Shown here one piece after another: positions 7,557 through 22,395 of a stretch of DNA of 59,752 nt. The notes under the pieces are model-generated. The model ran no database searches and was not told where the DNA came from. It saw only the letters and a list, made by a program, of their open reading frames with translations. The position numbers were made by a program, and so were the translations under genes. The stretch is taken from assembly GCA_002179805.1 (NCBI GenBank), contig NAVB01000309.1, forward strand, positions 1 to 59,752, written 5' to 3'. Position 1 is the first letter of the stretch, and each line of letters begins with the position of its first letter. This DNA comes from Acanthamoeba lenticulata. Its lineage: Eukaryota > Discosea > Longamoebia > Acanthamoebidae.

Positions 7557-10057
7557 AGCCCTGCCTTGGCCTCTGGTTCGCTGGGCGCCCAGCAGACGTG
7601 CTTCCACAACTTGATACGCTCCACGGGGGCCGTGCGCTGGTCCGGGAGAGTGACCTCGGCCATGAAGACCATGTCGAAGGTCAGCAACCGCCACTGCGAC
7701 GCGTCGCCTGCGACGAGGATGTTGGCGTTCCACTCGCGACAAATGTATCTTCCCAGTCTACGCGACGCATCACCACCATCATACGTCGGTCAGTCATGTC
7801 AACCAACTGGGGCCAAGAAGGCACACGGCACCCGAGGCGCAAGAGCTCGGCGTCGGCCGTGCGCATGTTTTCGAGGAGCTTGGCCCACCGCTGCGTGGGG
7901 TAGACGTCAGCGATACGCTCCGGCTTGGCGAAAAACTCGTCGTCGCCAACGGCCACGAGCTGCGCCGGCGGGCGGAGACCATCGAAGAGGTACTTGACCA
8001 TGTCGATCCGCGTCCCGTCCTGCAGCCAGCCCGGCATCACCCACCTGCGGGGGCACGCGAGATGACACCCAACAACAGTGTTCATCGTCCGTTGCACAGA
8101 TAAGCCATCGGCTAGACGGATGTGGGGGGGGGAGGGGATCATACCATCCGTCTTCAACGAAGGGGAAGGGCGCGAACATGCCCCAGTGCTGGTCCAGCCG
8201 CAGCACGTTGGCAGTGATCTGCACGAGCGAGCTGTCAAAGTAGGGCTGCCCGGGCGCGAGGCCCGCGTTCCAGTTGAGCGTGAAGGCGATGAACAGCACG
8301 GCCAGCCACTGCTGGCGCCACCCGCCGTAGGTTTGGCGCCAGTTCTGGCCGCGCGCGAGCTGCCTGGCGGGGCGAGCCGCCAGACGACGCCCAAGCGCCG
8401 CCATCAGACGTGTCCAGCAACGGGAGGACCAGTGGAAGGGGCGGTGCGCTGACAGGCGCTGCCCCAGGCCGACCAGCCGGGGCAGGAAGAAGAGGAAGGG
8501 CGAGTGCTCGAGGATGCACAGCAGCGCGGCGGCTCCTCGGACAACGTCGCCTCGATGGGTCACGGCCACGAGCCCCGCACCGCTGGCCGGCTGTCGCTCC
8601 ATGTGGTCATCCTCGACGATGACTCGAAAGTCAAGCTCGGCAGGGACGCGGCCTAGATTCGACTCTGCGCTAGCCGCCAGCGGTGCTGTCTTGGTCTCGG
8701 GCAGCAGCAAGAAGGTGCCCAGGAGCCGCACCAGAAGCAACGCCTGCCCACTCGATAAAAGTCTGTAAGCTCGTCGGACTGGCTGAGCAAAGGAGAGAAA
8801 GGTAGTCTGTTTCGCACCTCGTCGTTGTAGTAGATGCGGAGGCCGCGCCGGGCAGGCGTTCGAAGGCGCTCCAGCACGGTGTCCCAGAAGAGCGGCGGCA
8901 AAAGAGCGCACATGGCCGCCTAGCAGATCACGAAAATCGGTGAGCGTCGGAAGGTGGACCAGGGCGCAGTGCAGGAGGGCGCGAGGTAAAAAGGATCGAG
9001 CGCCGTGCCTGCGGGATCCACATGAACAGGCCCAGGTGAAGACAGCTTCCGAAGCCCAAGTGCAGGAGGCAGAAGCTTACGACCGCCGCCAGTCTGACAA
9101 GCTCCGTCTGGATCGGGAAGACGAGCAGCCATGGTCCGACCCACTTCACACGCAACACCCCCAGCAGCAGCGGCGGCGAGTTGAGGAATAAGAATCGGTG
9201 TGCACGAGTGATGAACATGTGCAACTTGATACGCACCTCGAAGATGATGGTGCCCCAGGTCAGCAGCCAAAGGAAGGCCGGAAACTGGCGCAGGTAGAGG
9301 CCCAACGAGGTGGCGTACATGTCGAGGGAGAGAGCGTAGTAGACGGCCTGGCCATTCCACCAGACGTCGCCCGTCTTGAGAATCGCAGTCACGACGTAGA
9401 GGGCCATCACCTGAACGAAAAGAGCGCAGGTCCAGCCTGATGTGAAGGTCCACCTGGCGCTTGACTTCCTACCCCTCTCCTGACGATCGTCAGGGCTCTC
9501 CAGGGCGGCGTCGACGGAGAAGCAGGCGCCAAGAGGAAGGAAGGCGGAGATGAGGAGCAGCAGCCTGAAGTACTCATCGCCCGAGTCTTGTAGCTGCCAT
9601 ACACGACATGTGAGATCGACGATGGAAGAAAGAAGAGAGGGCGGGGGGGGAGAGAGAGAGAGAGAAAACGAAAGAGATAAGGTCGCAACACCATTTGGTT
9701 TCTGTTGTGAAGAGAGGTGAGCAGAAGCCACGCGAAGAAGGAGCAGAGGCGGGTGCGATAGCCCACGAGGAGAGACAGAGAGCAAGCGGCTGAGAGGAGT
9801 AGCATGAGGCCTTGGAAGGCCGGTGTGCCACTGACAAAGTGGAAGCTGAGGATGTATGGGTTCCATTGGGTGGCGTGCGCAGCTGGCCAAACGCCCCAGT
9901 CGCTTAAGAGAGCATAAACGTCGTCCCCATTGCGTATGCGCCAGGCCAAGTCTGACAGCAGCAAGATTGCTGCAAGGATCCGCCACAAGGCTAATGATCG
10001 AATGTCCAGGGCGAATAATAGGCGCTCTGGCTTCCTTGAAGCAGCGTTTGGGCTCAT
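7553..10057 (-). CDS. HTTM-domain (vitamin K carboxylase-like) membrane protein with a DCC-type domain
   Basis: Start ATG at 10057. Exon one reads LLFALDIRSLALWRILAAI, then NGDDVYALLSDWGVWP and hydrophobic helices (LLLLSAACSLSLLVGYRTR), typical of the HTTM domain shared with vitamin K-dependent gamma-carboxylase. Further exons give VFVQ-type helices, DVWWNGQAVYYAL and SFCLLHLGFGSCLHLGLF. Next comes RIYYNDE, the entry strand of a DCC (thiol-disulfide oxidoreductase-like) domain, joining LVRLLGTFLLLPETKTAPL. The usual Cys-x-x-Cys after the acidic pair is not visible. A further membrane block (WLAVLFIAFTLNWNA) and the soluble tail YICREWNANILVAGD end at TAG 7555-7553. One junction (9008-8920) appears to use a GC-AG intron. 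Activity is unknown; gamma-carboxylation should not be assumed. Confidence 0.75.
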
Positions 10058-10225
10058 GTCATCCTGCAACTAAAGCTGCACACCAGCACACCGTGGTTTC
10101 TTGACCATTTTCTTTGTCGCAATTTTTCCGCTTTACTTATTTGGCATTTTTCACTTCAAACTCCCCTGCAAAGTGGAAGTGCGAACAAACGAAGCAGAAA
10201 CAAAACGGGAGCATAAACGAACAAG

Positions 10226-11398
10226 ATGGACGAAAAGGCTGCGTTAGCAGATGAAGTTGTTGACCTTACTCCTATCTTTGGAACTAGATTCCACCGCTCT
10301 CCTCGCGTTAGCAGTACAGCGCCATCACCGTCTGGGGACGGTGCGGCGTCCGCAGGCGTGTACCACGCTCTTTCCCGCAACTTTGAGACGAAAGGTTGGT
10401 GCTTCGTCCGGCTCCCAGCCCACATGTGTCTCAATCAAGCAACCGAGCTCCCCAAGCTGCTCTCTTTCTTCCAAAACCGCGACACCGAATACAAGAGCCG
10501 CTACTCCCAGCGCTTGGCTTATGGCTACTCCGCGCCTGCCGACCACAAGGAAACCTTCCGGGTGCTCACCGGGAGCCGCCTCTTGCGCAGACTGCCAGTA
10601 GAGTTCTCATGGCTGCCCAACTTTGCCAAGGATCTTGACGCCGGTGTGCTCGAGCTGCTGAGGACGCTGAGCAAGCCAGTCTTTGGGTGCTCTTCGATGG
10701 AACTCGCCCAGAGTGCCGATCTTCCCGTGAGCTACCTCCGCGAAAGCCACTTTGGCATGCTCGACTTTGTGCACTATCGCAACAATGATGACTTGTCGCG
10801 GCAGGCGCTGGCCGAAGGCGCTGGCGGCGCGAGCGTGGCCGAGGTCAACTGCGTGCCTCACTACGATCCCGGCCTCCTGTCCGTGTCCTTTTTCTCCGAC
10901 CGCCAAGGCCTGCAGCTCCTGGAACCTGTGTTCGACGCCACGACTGGCCAGCAGGTGGGCGAGCGCTGGGTGGACGGCCCGATCAACACGCTCCCGGGCC
11001 AGGAGACTCTCGGCGTCATCTGGCTGGGTGATGCTGCCGTCAAGCTGACCGGAGGCCGGCTCAAGGCTGGCGTCCACCGCGTGATCTATCCGTCCTCGTC
11101 CTCGTCGTCGTCAAGCGGGCCGCGCTTCACCAGCTGGTACGAGGTCTGCACCACCACGCAGGCCTTGGGCCTGGAGGACAACCAGGCCGGCGAACAAGCA
11201 GTCGCGCAGGCCGACTCGTCTGGGGTGGCCATGAAGAACGTGTTGACGCCGTTGCGTTTGCCTGTCACCAAGGGCGAAAAGGAGGCCGACTTCCTGCAGA
11301 AGGTGGAGCGCGTCTACGGCATCCCCATGAGCAAGGCCCTCCGCCTCGGTGACTTGTTCAAGGGCCCCCTCCAAGTCACACCAAAGCAGAATGACTGA
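10226..11398 (+). CDS. Isopenicillin N synthase-like 2-oxoglutarate/Fe(II) oxygenase
   Basis: A single uninterrupted 390-codon frame. Near residues 50-110 it resembles the N-terminal DIOX_N segment. The iron site is readable: His212 and Asp214 in VPHYDPGLLSVSFF, His284 in KAGVHRVIYPS, and Arg300 in SGPRFTSWYEV for the 2-oxoglutarate carboxylate. A serine run (about 290-297) is a low-complexity insert just before that Arg. Plant and fungal members oxidise small molecules; the substrate here is unknown. It is divergent from the HTTM gene (168-base gap). Lack of introns in an intron-rich region is notable and could reflect retroposition or lateral transfer, unproven. Confidence 0.88.
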   Translation: MDEKAALADEVVDLTPIFGTRFHRSPRVSSTAPSPSGDGAASAGVYHALSRNFETKGWCFVRLPAHMCLNQATELPKLLSFFQNRDTEYKSRYSQRLAYGYSAPADHKETFRVLTGSRLLRRLPVEFSWLPNFAKDLDAGVLELLRTLSKPVFGCSSMELAQSADLPVSYLRESHFGMLDFVHYRNNDDLSRQALAEGAGGASVAEVNCVPHYDPGLLSVSFFSDRQGLQLLEPVFDATTGQQVGERWVDGPINTLPGQETLGVIWLGDAAVKLTGGRLKAGVHRVIYPSSSSSSSSGPRFTSWYEVCTTTQALGLEDNQAGEQAVAQADSSGVAMKNVLTPLRLPVTKGEKEADFLQKVERVYGIPMSKALRLGDLFKGPLQVTPKQND

Positions 11399-11659
11399 CA
11401 CTTTTTTGCTGTGAATCGCGACATAAAATACTTCACACTCAACATACGTCACACCAAAGCAGAACGACTGACCGTTTGCGACATAAAATACGAACACACC
11501 ACACATTATTTGTATTTATTTTATTTTGTTTTTAATGAGGCGGCATTTGCGCAAGCTTTTTACAAAGAAGAGGCCGCGGCCCCTCCTCTTGGTAGGTAGT
11601 GCAGAAGAGAGGAGGACCCAAAGGCGTTGTTTGCGTGCAGCTCCCGAGAACAGTGGTGT

Positions 11660-14534
<2,875 letters not shown>

Positions 14535-16731
14535 ATGAGCCCCATCATCTCCTGGGCTGCCCTGGTGGTTTCCTTTTGCTTGGGCATTGTGTGCACGCTC
14601 TACGTGCAGCAAACTCATCCGCACGTGTTTGCTCCGTTCAATGTCCTCAAGACCGGTCAACAATCGAGCACAAACGCCCCGCCCCTGCGCATCGCGTCAC
14701 CTTCGCCCCCAGCACAGTTCTTTGAGTTTGACTTTCTGTTCCGCGAGGAAACTGACATCGAAAACTACGCGGACCCAATCAACAATTTCGATGGCGGTCC
14801 CGCGTTCGGCGTCGAGTGTGAGTTCTTCGACCCGGACGCCGCAGCAGTGATCCCACAGGTCCACGACCGTCAGGCTGACGACGAGGTCCTTCCGGAACTC
14901 CCGCGTTTCCCCTTCCCGCAGCCGCAACAGTACGAGTTTGCGCTCGTGGCCGACCTCGACAAGGGCAGCCGCGACCCTCAGAAGTTTGAGTGGCACTCCA
15001 TCATGCAGGTCTGCCGTACCTCCCTCTCCTGGCCTTTTTTTTGTCCTTCTTCATGTCATGAGCCTCCTCTCTGGCCTCAGCTTTGTGTGTCGAGCCTTTC
15101 CTCCTTTGTGCCTCCTCTCTTTGTTGACGCACGTGCTTCCCCTGATCGCTACAGAAAGCGACACTGCGGAGAAACGAGCGCGGCAACTTCACCATCGAAT
15201 GGGGCGAGACCATCAAGTGCGTGGCGCGCCTTTCTTGTCTTCTCTGCTCGTCCCGTCGTTGTCCCCTTTTGCTGGACGCCTGATCTCATCATGAGGCACC
15301 ACGGCCGCGCACTGCGTAGGCTCACGTCCACAGTGGCCAACAAGAACCGGTCGATGGAACTGAGCGAGCTCGTGCGCATGAGCCACAGCGGCTCTCTCCT
15401 GGGCATGTGCGACTCGACCGGCATCGTACACTCCTCTTCCTCCCTCCCACTCTTTCCCACTCTGCTTCCCGCGATGGGCTCTGATGATTTTTCTTTGTGG
15501 TTGTGGTGGTGGGTGATGGTGTATGGCGTGCCGGCGCAGGTCTACGAGATTTCGCCCAAGAAGGGAGGCGGCGCGTTCCCGCGCTACGCCATCGCCGACG
15601 GCAACGGTTCGCCTCCTCCGCCTCTCTCTCCCCTCCCTTGGGGGGGGGATCCGCTTTAGCCTCTCCTGCCCTCCTGCCTCTCACGTTTGTTCGAGCTCGC
15701 TGCTGATGCTCTTCTTCCGCGCTTGGGTGTCTGATGACAATGCGGATGATGACGCTGGTGCCGACGGGGTGGATGTCGCCTCTAGGCCGACACCCGAAGC
15801 CATTCAAGGTCGAGTGGGCCACCGAAAAGGATGGCCTCCTCTACCTGGGCTCCATCGGGAAGGAGTGGGTCGTCAATGGGGTAAAGCCTCCTCCTCTTCG
15901 GGTTGGGATGATAATAATAATAATAATCATATAATCCGTGCGGCGACTCACGCACGCGATGGCGCCGGTTGTGGTGCGCAGGAAACGATCCACCACAACT
16001 GCGTCTGGGTCAAGACCATCGATCGCTGCGGCAAAATCTCCAGCCACGACTGGTACGCGCAGCCGCCCAGTTGAAAAAGCCCACGAGCCCCTTCTCCTCC
16101 TTCTCGTCCGGCTGGGGCCTCACGAGCGCCTTGGGTGTATGTGTGGCCACCAGGACGGCCAACTACAACGCGCTGCGGGTGGCGACCAACACCACCTTCC
16201 CGGGCTACCTCTCGCACGAAGCTGTCGCTTGGCACGCCGGTAGGCGCCCTTTTCCCCCGCACATGACGTCGGACGTGAGGAGGGTGGCTTACCAGTGGCG
16301 GCGGCTGCGGTCCCGCACTCAGAGAAGCGCAAGTGGCTGTTCCTGCCGCGCAAGGCGAGCGAGAGCACGCCCTACGACGAGCGCACGGACGAGTTCCTGG
16401 CCTCCAACCTGCTCCTCATAGTCGATGAAGATTTCTCTGACGTCAAGGTGCACCGCGTTGGCCCGCTGGAGCGCGACTTTGGCTTCACATCGATGAAGGT
16501 CATCCCCCACACCAACGAGATCATCGCCCTGAAGGTGCGTGCGGCTCCTCTTCACCCGGCCACCTTCTCCCTTTCCCATCTTCTGTTGTGGTATGGCAGG
16601 TGCGGGAAGTGAACGAGGTCTCGGAGACGTGGATTACCATCTTCGACCTGGACGGCAACTTCCACTTGGAGCCCGAGTGGAAACTCCTCGTCGACCGGCG
16701 TATCAAGTACGAAGGACTTGCCTTCCTCTGA
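14535..16731 (+). CDS. Soluble calcium-activated nucleotidase (apyrase, CANT1 family)
   Basis: ATG 14535 starts a hydrophobic signal-anchor (SPIISWAALVVSFCLGIVCTL), so a type II membrane or secreted/Golgi protein. Exons include 14535-15008, 15155-15216 and about 15320-15426, then further short ones to TGA 16731. Conserved apyrase blocks appear in order: EFALVADLDKGSRDP, FTIEWGETIKLTSTVANKNR, EISPKKGGGAFPRYAIADGN, FKVEWATEKDGLLYLGSIGK, GYLSHEAVAWH, KWLFLPRKASESTPYDERTD, RDFGFTSMKVIPHT and KYEGLAFL. Members form a five-bladed propeller that hydrolyses UDP/GDP with Ca2+ and support protein glycosylation. One intron carries an ATA/ATAATA microsatellite near 15910-15935. Confidence 0.92.
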
Positions 16732-16945
16732 GGAGGGGAGGTAGATCGCCTCGTCCCTTCGCAACGACAACTGGCTGCTGCTGCTCTCTCCTCTGTCTCT
16801 ATTTATTGGCAGCAGAAGGCGATCAAAAAGAAAGCGATCCCTCACCAACGCACTGAGTTTTGGCCTCTCGGGCAACTGCTCTTTCCCCCGTCCTCTGGCT
16901 GCTGAAAGAACAACCAACCAGCAGAGGAAGAGAGGTGAGAGGGGG

Positions 16946-18919
16946 TCAAGGAAGCTCGAGGCGGTCGAGCTCCTGTTCGACCAACCGGCGCAGCTTTTGT
17001 TTTCGTCGCGGCGTGAGGGAGAGCGACTTGTTGACGAGCTCGTCGTTGGTCTCCTCCCCGATGTACCGCTCACTGACCTGATGGTAAACGGGCATCATCG
17101 ACAACATGCGTTCAGGCGGATGACAACGACTGAAGAGAGGGGAGGGACTGGGGAAGAAGCGAAGGGTTTACCCGCTTGGCGATGTCGCGAAAGGCAGAAG
17201 AGGAGAGGACGTTCCGCTTGTAGAAGGGCATCAGCTCAGCGCGCACTGCAGACAGAGCCTGGAACTGGTGTTGAACCCACAGAGAAGGCGGCACAGAGGG
17301 GACTGGTGGCGACGAGCCCGCCGCTACCACAAAGGCGCGGTGGCCGTCGCCGGCCCCAGCTCGCGTCGACCCTCGAGGGGTGGAGCACTGCGTTGTCGTC
17401 GTGGCCGATCGAGACAGCAGTGGATGGGGAAGGGCAAATGACGCCGATTGCGCTGAAGTGGTAGAAGAAGAGGACGATGTAGAAGACGACGAAGAGAGAT
17501 GGCCAACCGAGCGCAACGGCGCTCGCGAAATGTGAACTGATGAGGAAGAGCGAGAGGAGGAGAATGATGAACAAGACGAAGTGGTAGAGAGGAAAAAGAG
17601 GGACGCCAACCGGTTCTCCTTGTCGGCGCTTGCGTTGCGCGCGCTCGCAGGAGTACTTCGTTGCTGGCGTTGGCGGCCGCGCTGTTGGCTCGACGCCAAG
17701 CCGCCTCCCGCCGAGACATTCTCGCGCGTCGTCGTCGTCGTTGTCGTCGACGAGAGAGCAAGCCCGAACGTGCGCGTCAGGGGGAAGCACAAGGAGAGGC
17801 TCGCCGTTGTGGGATCTGTCGACCCGGCGTAAGCGGGCGACAGCTGGACAGGCGAGGAGGCCTCCTCCTGCGCCCCGAGACCCGCTCCCTGCTGCGACGA
17901 GGGGAAGTAGTCTGTGATCACGCGGCCCGGGGCTGGGCCGCAGCCTCCGCTTTGGTTCCGGCGGTCCCACAGCTGCGTGGGGGTGTACTGCTCGCCGCTG
18001 CTCCCGCTACCGCTCATCTGCTGGCCGCTGGACGCGGCGCTATAGCTGCCCACCGAGCTCGAATTGTCGTCATCATCGAGGAGGATGACCTCGTTGCTGT
18101 TGCTGCTGCTACCGCTGCTCTCCTGGGAGTGCAAGTGTCCGCGCCGGCGCTCGAGGGTTTCTGCAATCGTGCTTTGGCGGGCGACGCGCGGCCGCTTGCG
18201 CTCGCGTTGACTTCCTGCAGGCAGAGCCGCGGACTCTCGCTTGGTCGATGTGGCGTCTTGTGATTGTGAGAGCTTGGCTGCTTCCCGCTTCTTGCGCGCT
18301 CGCGTGTTGCGCAGCCTCCGCCCGTCCTGCGAGAAGATCGCCACTTCTCCTTCTGCTTCATCTTCATCGCGTGCGCTTCTTCGTTCCTCCCTGCGCAACC
18401 ACTGCACTTCATCTTCATCGCCGCTCTCCACTTCTTCCCGCTCAATCTCACTGTCAGCGCGGTCATCGATGAAGGAGTCGTCGGCGTCGACAGTCCCGTA
18501 GGTCGCTTGCAGCTCCTGCAGTACAGTGTTGGCGCAAGGACACAGCCAGGGGAAGAGGGAGAGGGCGCGCGAGACGTACGCGCACGTCGTATTCGTGTTG
18601 CTGTTCCTTCTCTTGCACACGTACCACACGCGATGCACCGCCCTGCCAAGTGGCGCCACAACGCGTTAAGCGACACGGCAACTTCTTCAGCTTCGATTCG
18701 AAGGAGGAGCACGGTTACCTGGGACTGCGTGAGGCACGTGAACTTTTGCTTGCACAAGGGGCACGAATTGGTGACCTTGCTCCACTCCAAAATGCAAGAG
18801 TAACAAAAAATGTGGGTGCAGCCATTCAACTCGCCCGTGCCGTGCAGGCCCTTGTTTCCGGCTTCTTCCAGACAAATGGCACAAACGATCACAGATTTGT
18901 CCTCTTCTTCCATCGTCAT
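16946..18919 (-). CDS. RING-finger protein with PHRF1/SCAF-like C-terminal motif
   Basis: Start at 18919. The RING begins CAICLEEAG, continues THIFCYSCILEW and closes CPLCKQKFTCL: a C3HC4-type ubiquitin-ligase zinc site. A long acidic and then basic/serine-rich region follows (SFIDDRADSEIEREE; RKREAAKLSQSQ; VILLDDDDNSSS). The last two exons give LMPFYKRNVLSSSAFRDIAK and YHQVSERYIGEETND, ending LVEQELDRLELP and TGA at 16948-16946. That ending resembles the Pro-Tyr/Phe-Tyr helical motif at the C-terminus of PHRF1 and SCAF11 proteins, linked to RNA polymerase II and splicing (comparison from memory). A nuclear E3 ligase is the best guess. No PHD finger was seen. Exact intron borders in the long middle region are uncertain. 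Confidence 0.72.
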
Positions 18920-19057
18920 CGCATTTTGTGTCCGAAATCAGCTTTTTGAGACGATCGCGACAGATGAGCTCCCTTTGTGTTGGCGCCTTAAAATTAACGG
19001 CTAATACTTCTTCGAAAAAAAAATTGGGGTCCGGAGCTCAAATTTTTGCCGTGGCCA

Positions 19058-20085
19058 CTACACCACGTCCTCCGTTCCTTCCGTTGCAACGGAAGCTTCC
19101 ACCCACCAGGGAGAGGCGCTGTCGGCCGCTGATGATGAAGAGGAGGAAGAAGAATGTGACGATATGATTTGCATCGGTACCAACTCGTGGCCTTCCTCAA
19201 GCAAACGGTCAGCTGCACAAAGAAGGGGGAAGGGTGAGGAACTGAGCAAAGAGCAGCATTAAGCTAGGCCGTACCGAAGGGCTCCTTTTGATGGTCCACG
19301 ACAAGGATCGGGTATTTCGTTTCGCTGTCGATGTCCAACTCAAAGTGCACGCCGCGCGGATGGAAGAACGACTCGTTCTCGTGCTTCACAAACGCGGCCA
19401 CCCTTCGCCTGACCTGCACTCGTGTGTGTGAGTACGGCAATAGCGCTTCAAGCGCTGGTGCAGTGCGAGTGCCACGAGCGCGGAGAAGGGGGAGCGGTGT
19501 GGCGCACCAGCATGACGCGTGACACAGAAAGGTTGACCACCAGAAGAGTGAAGCAAAACGACACGCCCACGAAGATGACTCGCAGGTAGACCTCCCACAG
19601 CGGACCCCTTGTGTCACTCGAGTGAGAAGCATGCGGGACGTGGGAGCATAAGAAAACAGAGCTGCACCCGTACCCAAGCACAGCAGCCACAAGCAGAGCC
19701 CAAGTGAGGTAGGTGCCCACAACTGCCACGATGGCTGTCTCGCCGTGCACAAGCTCCGCCGGTAAGCAGAGCAACACACACAACAAGCGCAAGGGTGGGT
19801 GCTGCACCTTTGACGATTGTTTCCTTCTTGTTCGTCAGCTGTGTGTTTAGTCGCGAGATGAAATCCTTCCATGCAAGTTCTTCCACCTGCAGAGCGTCGC
19901 AGTCCATCAGTGTGTGCGGAGGGCATCAAGTGCGCGCGTCAGTGCTGCATCTTCACCTTTTCCATGAGCTCAATCGGCCATATGCGCTCGAATTGAGGGT
20001 AAAATTTCTCACTTGATCGCAGCGTGAAGGTGTGCTGTTCCATTGGCATCCCAATTGATGGCTCACTTCCGTTGCTACTTTCCAT
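19058..20085 (-). CDS. ERF4/Golgin-A7-family protein (palmitoyltransferase partner) with Ser-rich tail
   Basis: Start ATG at 20085. Reading through introns gives FTLRSSEKFYPQFERIWPIE and VEELAWKDFISRLNTQL, matching the Golgin-A7/ERF4 pattern QFQTKFPAELENRI followed by an amphipathic helix. Two hydrophobic stretches follow (TWALLVAAVLGYGCSSVFL; VIFVGVSFCFTLLVVNL). The closing family segment FVKHENESFFHPRGVHFELD parallels YIQEQNEKIYAPQGLLL. A first in-frame TAG occurs at 19266, but a GT-AG intron right at that point (exon resumes at 19212) continues in phase into DRLLEEGHELVPMQ and a serine-rich tail ending at 19058. ERF4/GOLGA7 proteins are obligate partners of DHHC enzymes that palmitoylate Ras. 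Assignment is by motif order, moderate certainty. Confidence 0.66.
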
Positions 20086-20349
20086 CTTGGCTGTGGTAGA
20101 TATAATGACTACGTTGTGTGGTGCGATGCATGCGCAGCCGGCCCAGCAGGAACAGCCACTTGGCCATTTTCGTCGTATTTTTCATCGAGTCTTTTCATTG
20201 AACCAAGCGCAGGAGCCATTTTGGCTCGAGCGCATGAACCATCTCTCCCCCGGGAAGAGGGTTGGAGGCAGACGGCGGCAGGCACACATCAATCCTCAAT
20301 TGCCTGTATGTACACGTTCGCTTCTCAGGACTACGGCCGCAGTTAGCCC

Positions 20350-22197
<1,848 letters not shown>

Positions 22198-22395
22198 GAT
22201 TGCTGGTCTGGCACTCTGACCGTCGAATTCGGGTCACCACAGATGAAACCTGATGATGATGCAAATCGACAACCCGCAAACCCGAATGCACCACTTGGAA
22301 AAAATTGTGGGACGCAGAGGCAGCCAGGAATGTGCTTGCTTTGGCGCCAAAAACGAAAACAGGAACAACAAACGCGAACAAGTTTTTCTCGGCCC

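Noticed and set aside
19264..19266. Apparent stop of the ERF4-like gene
   Set aside because: A GT donor just upstream splices in phase to a further exon; kept only as a possible intron-retention isoform.
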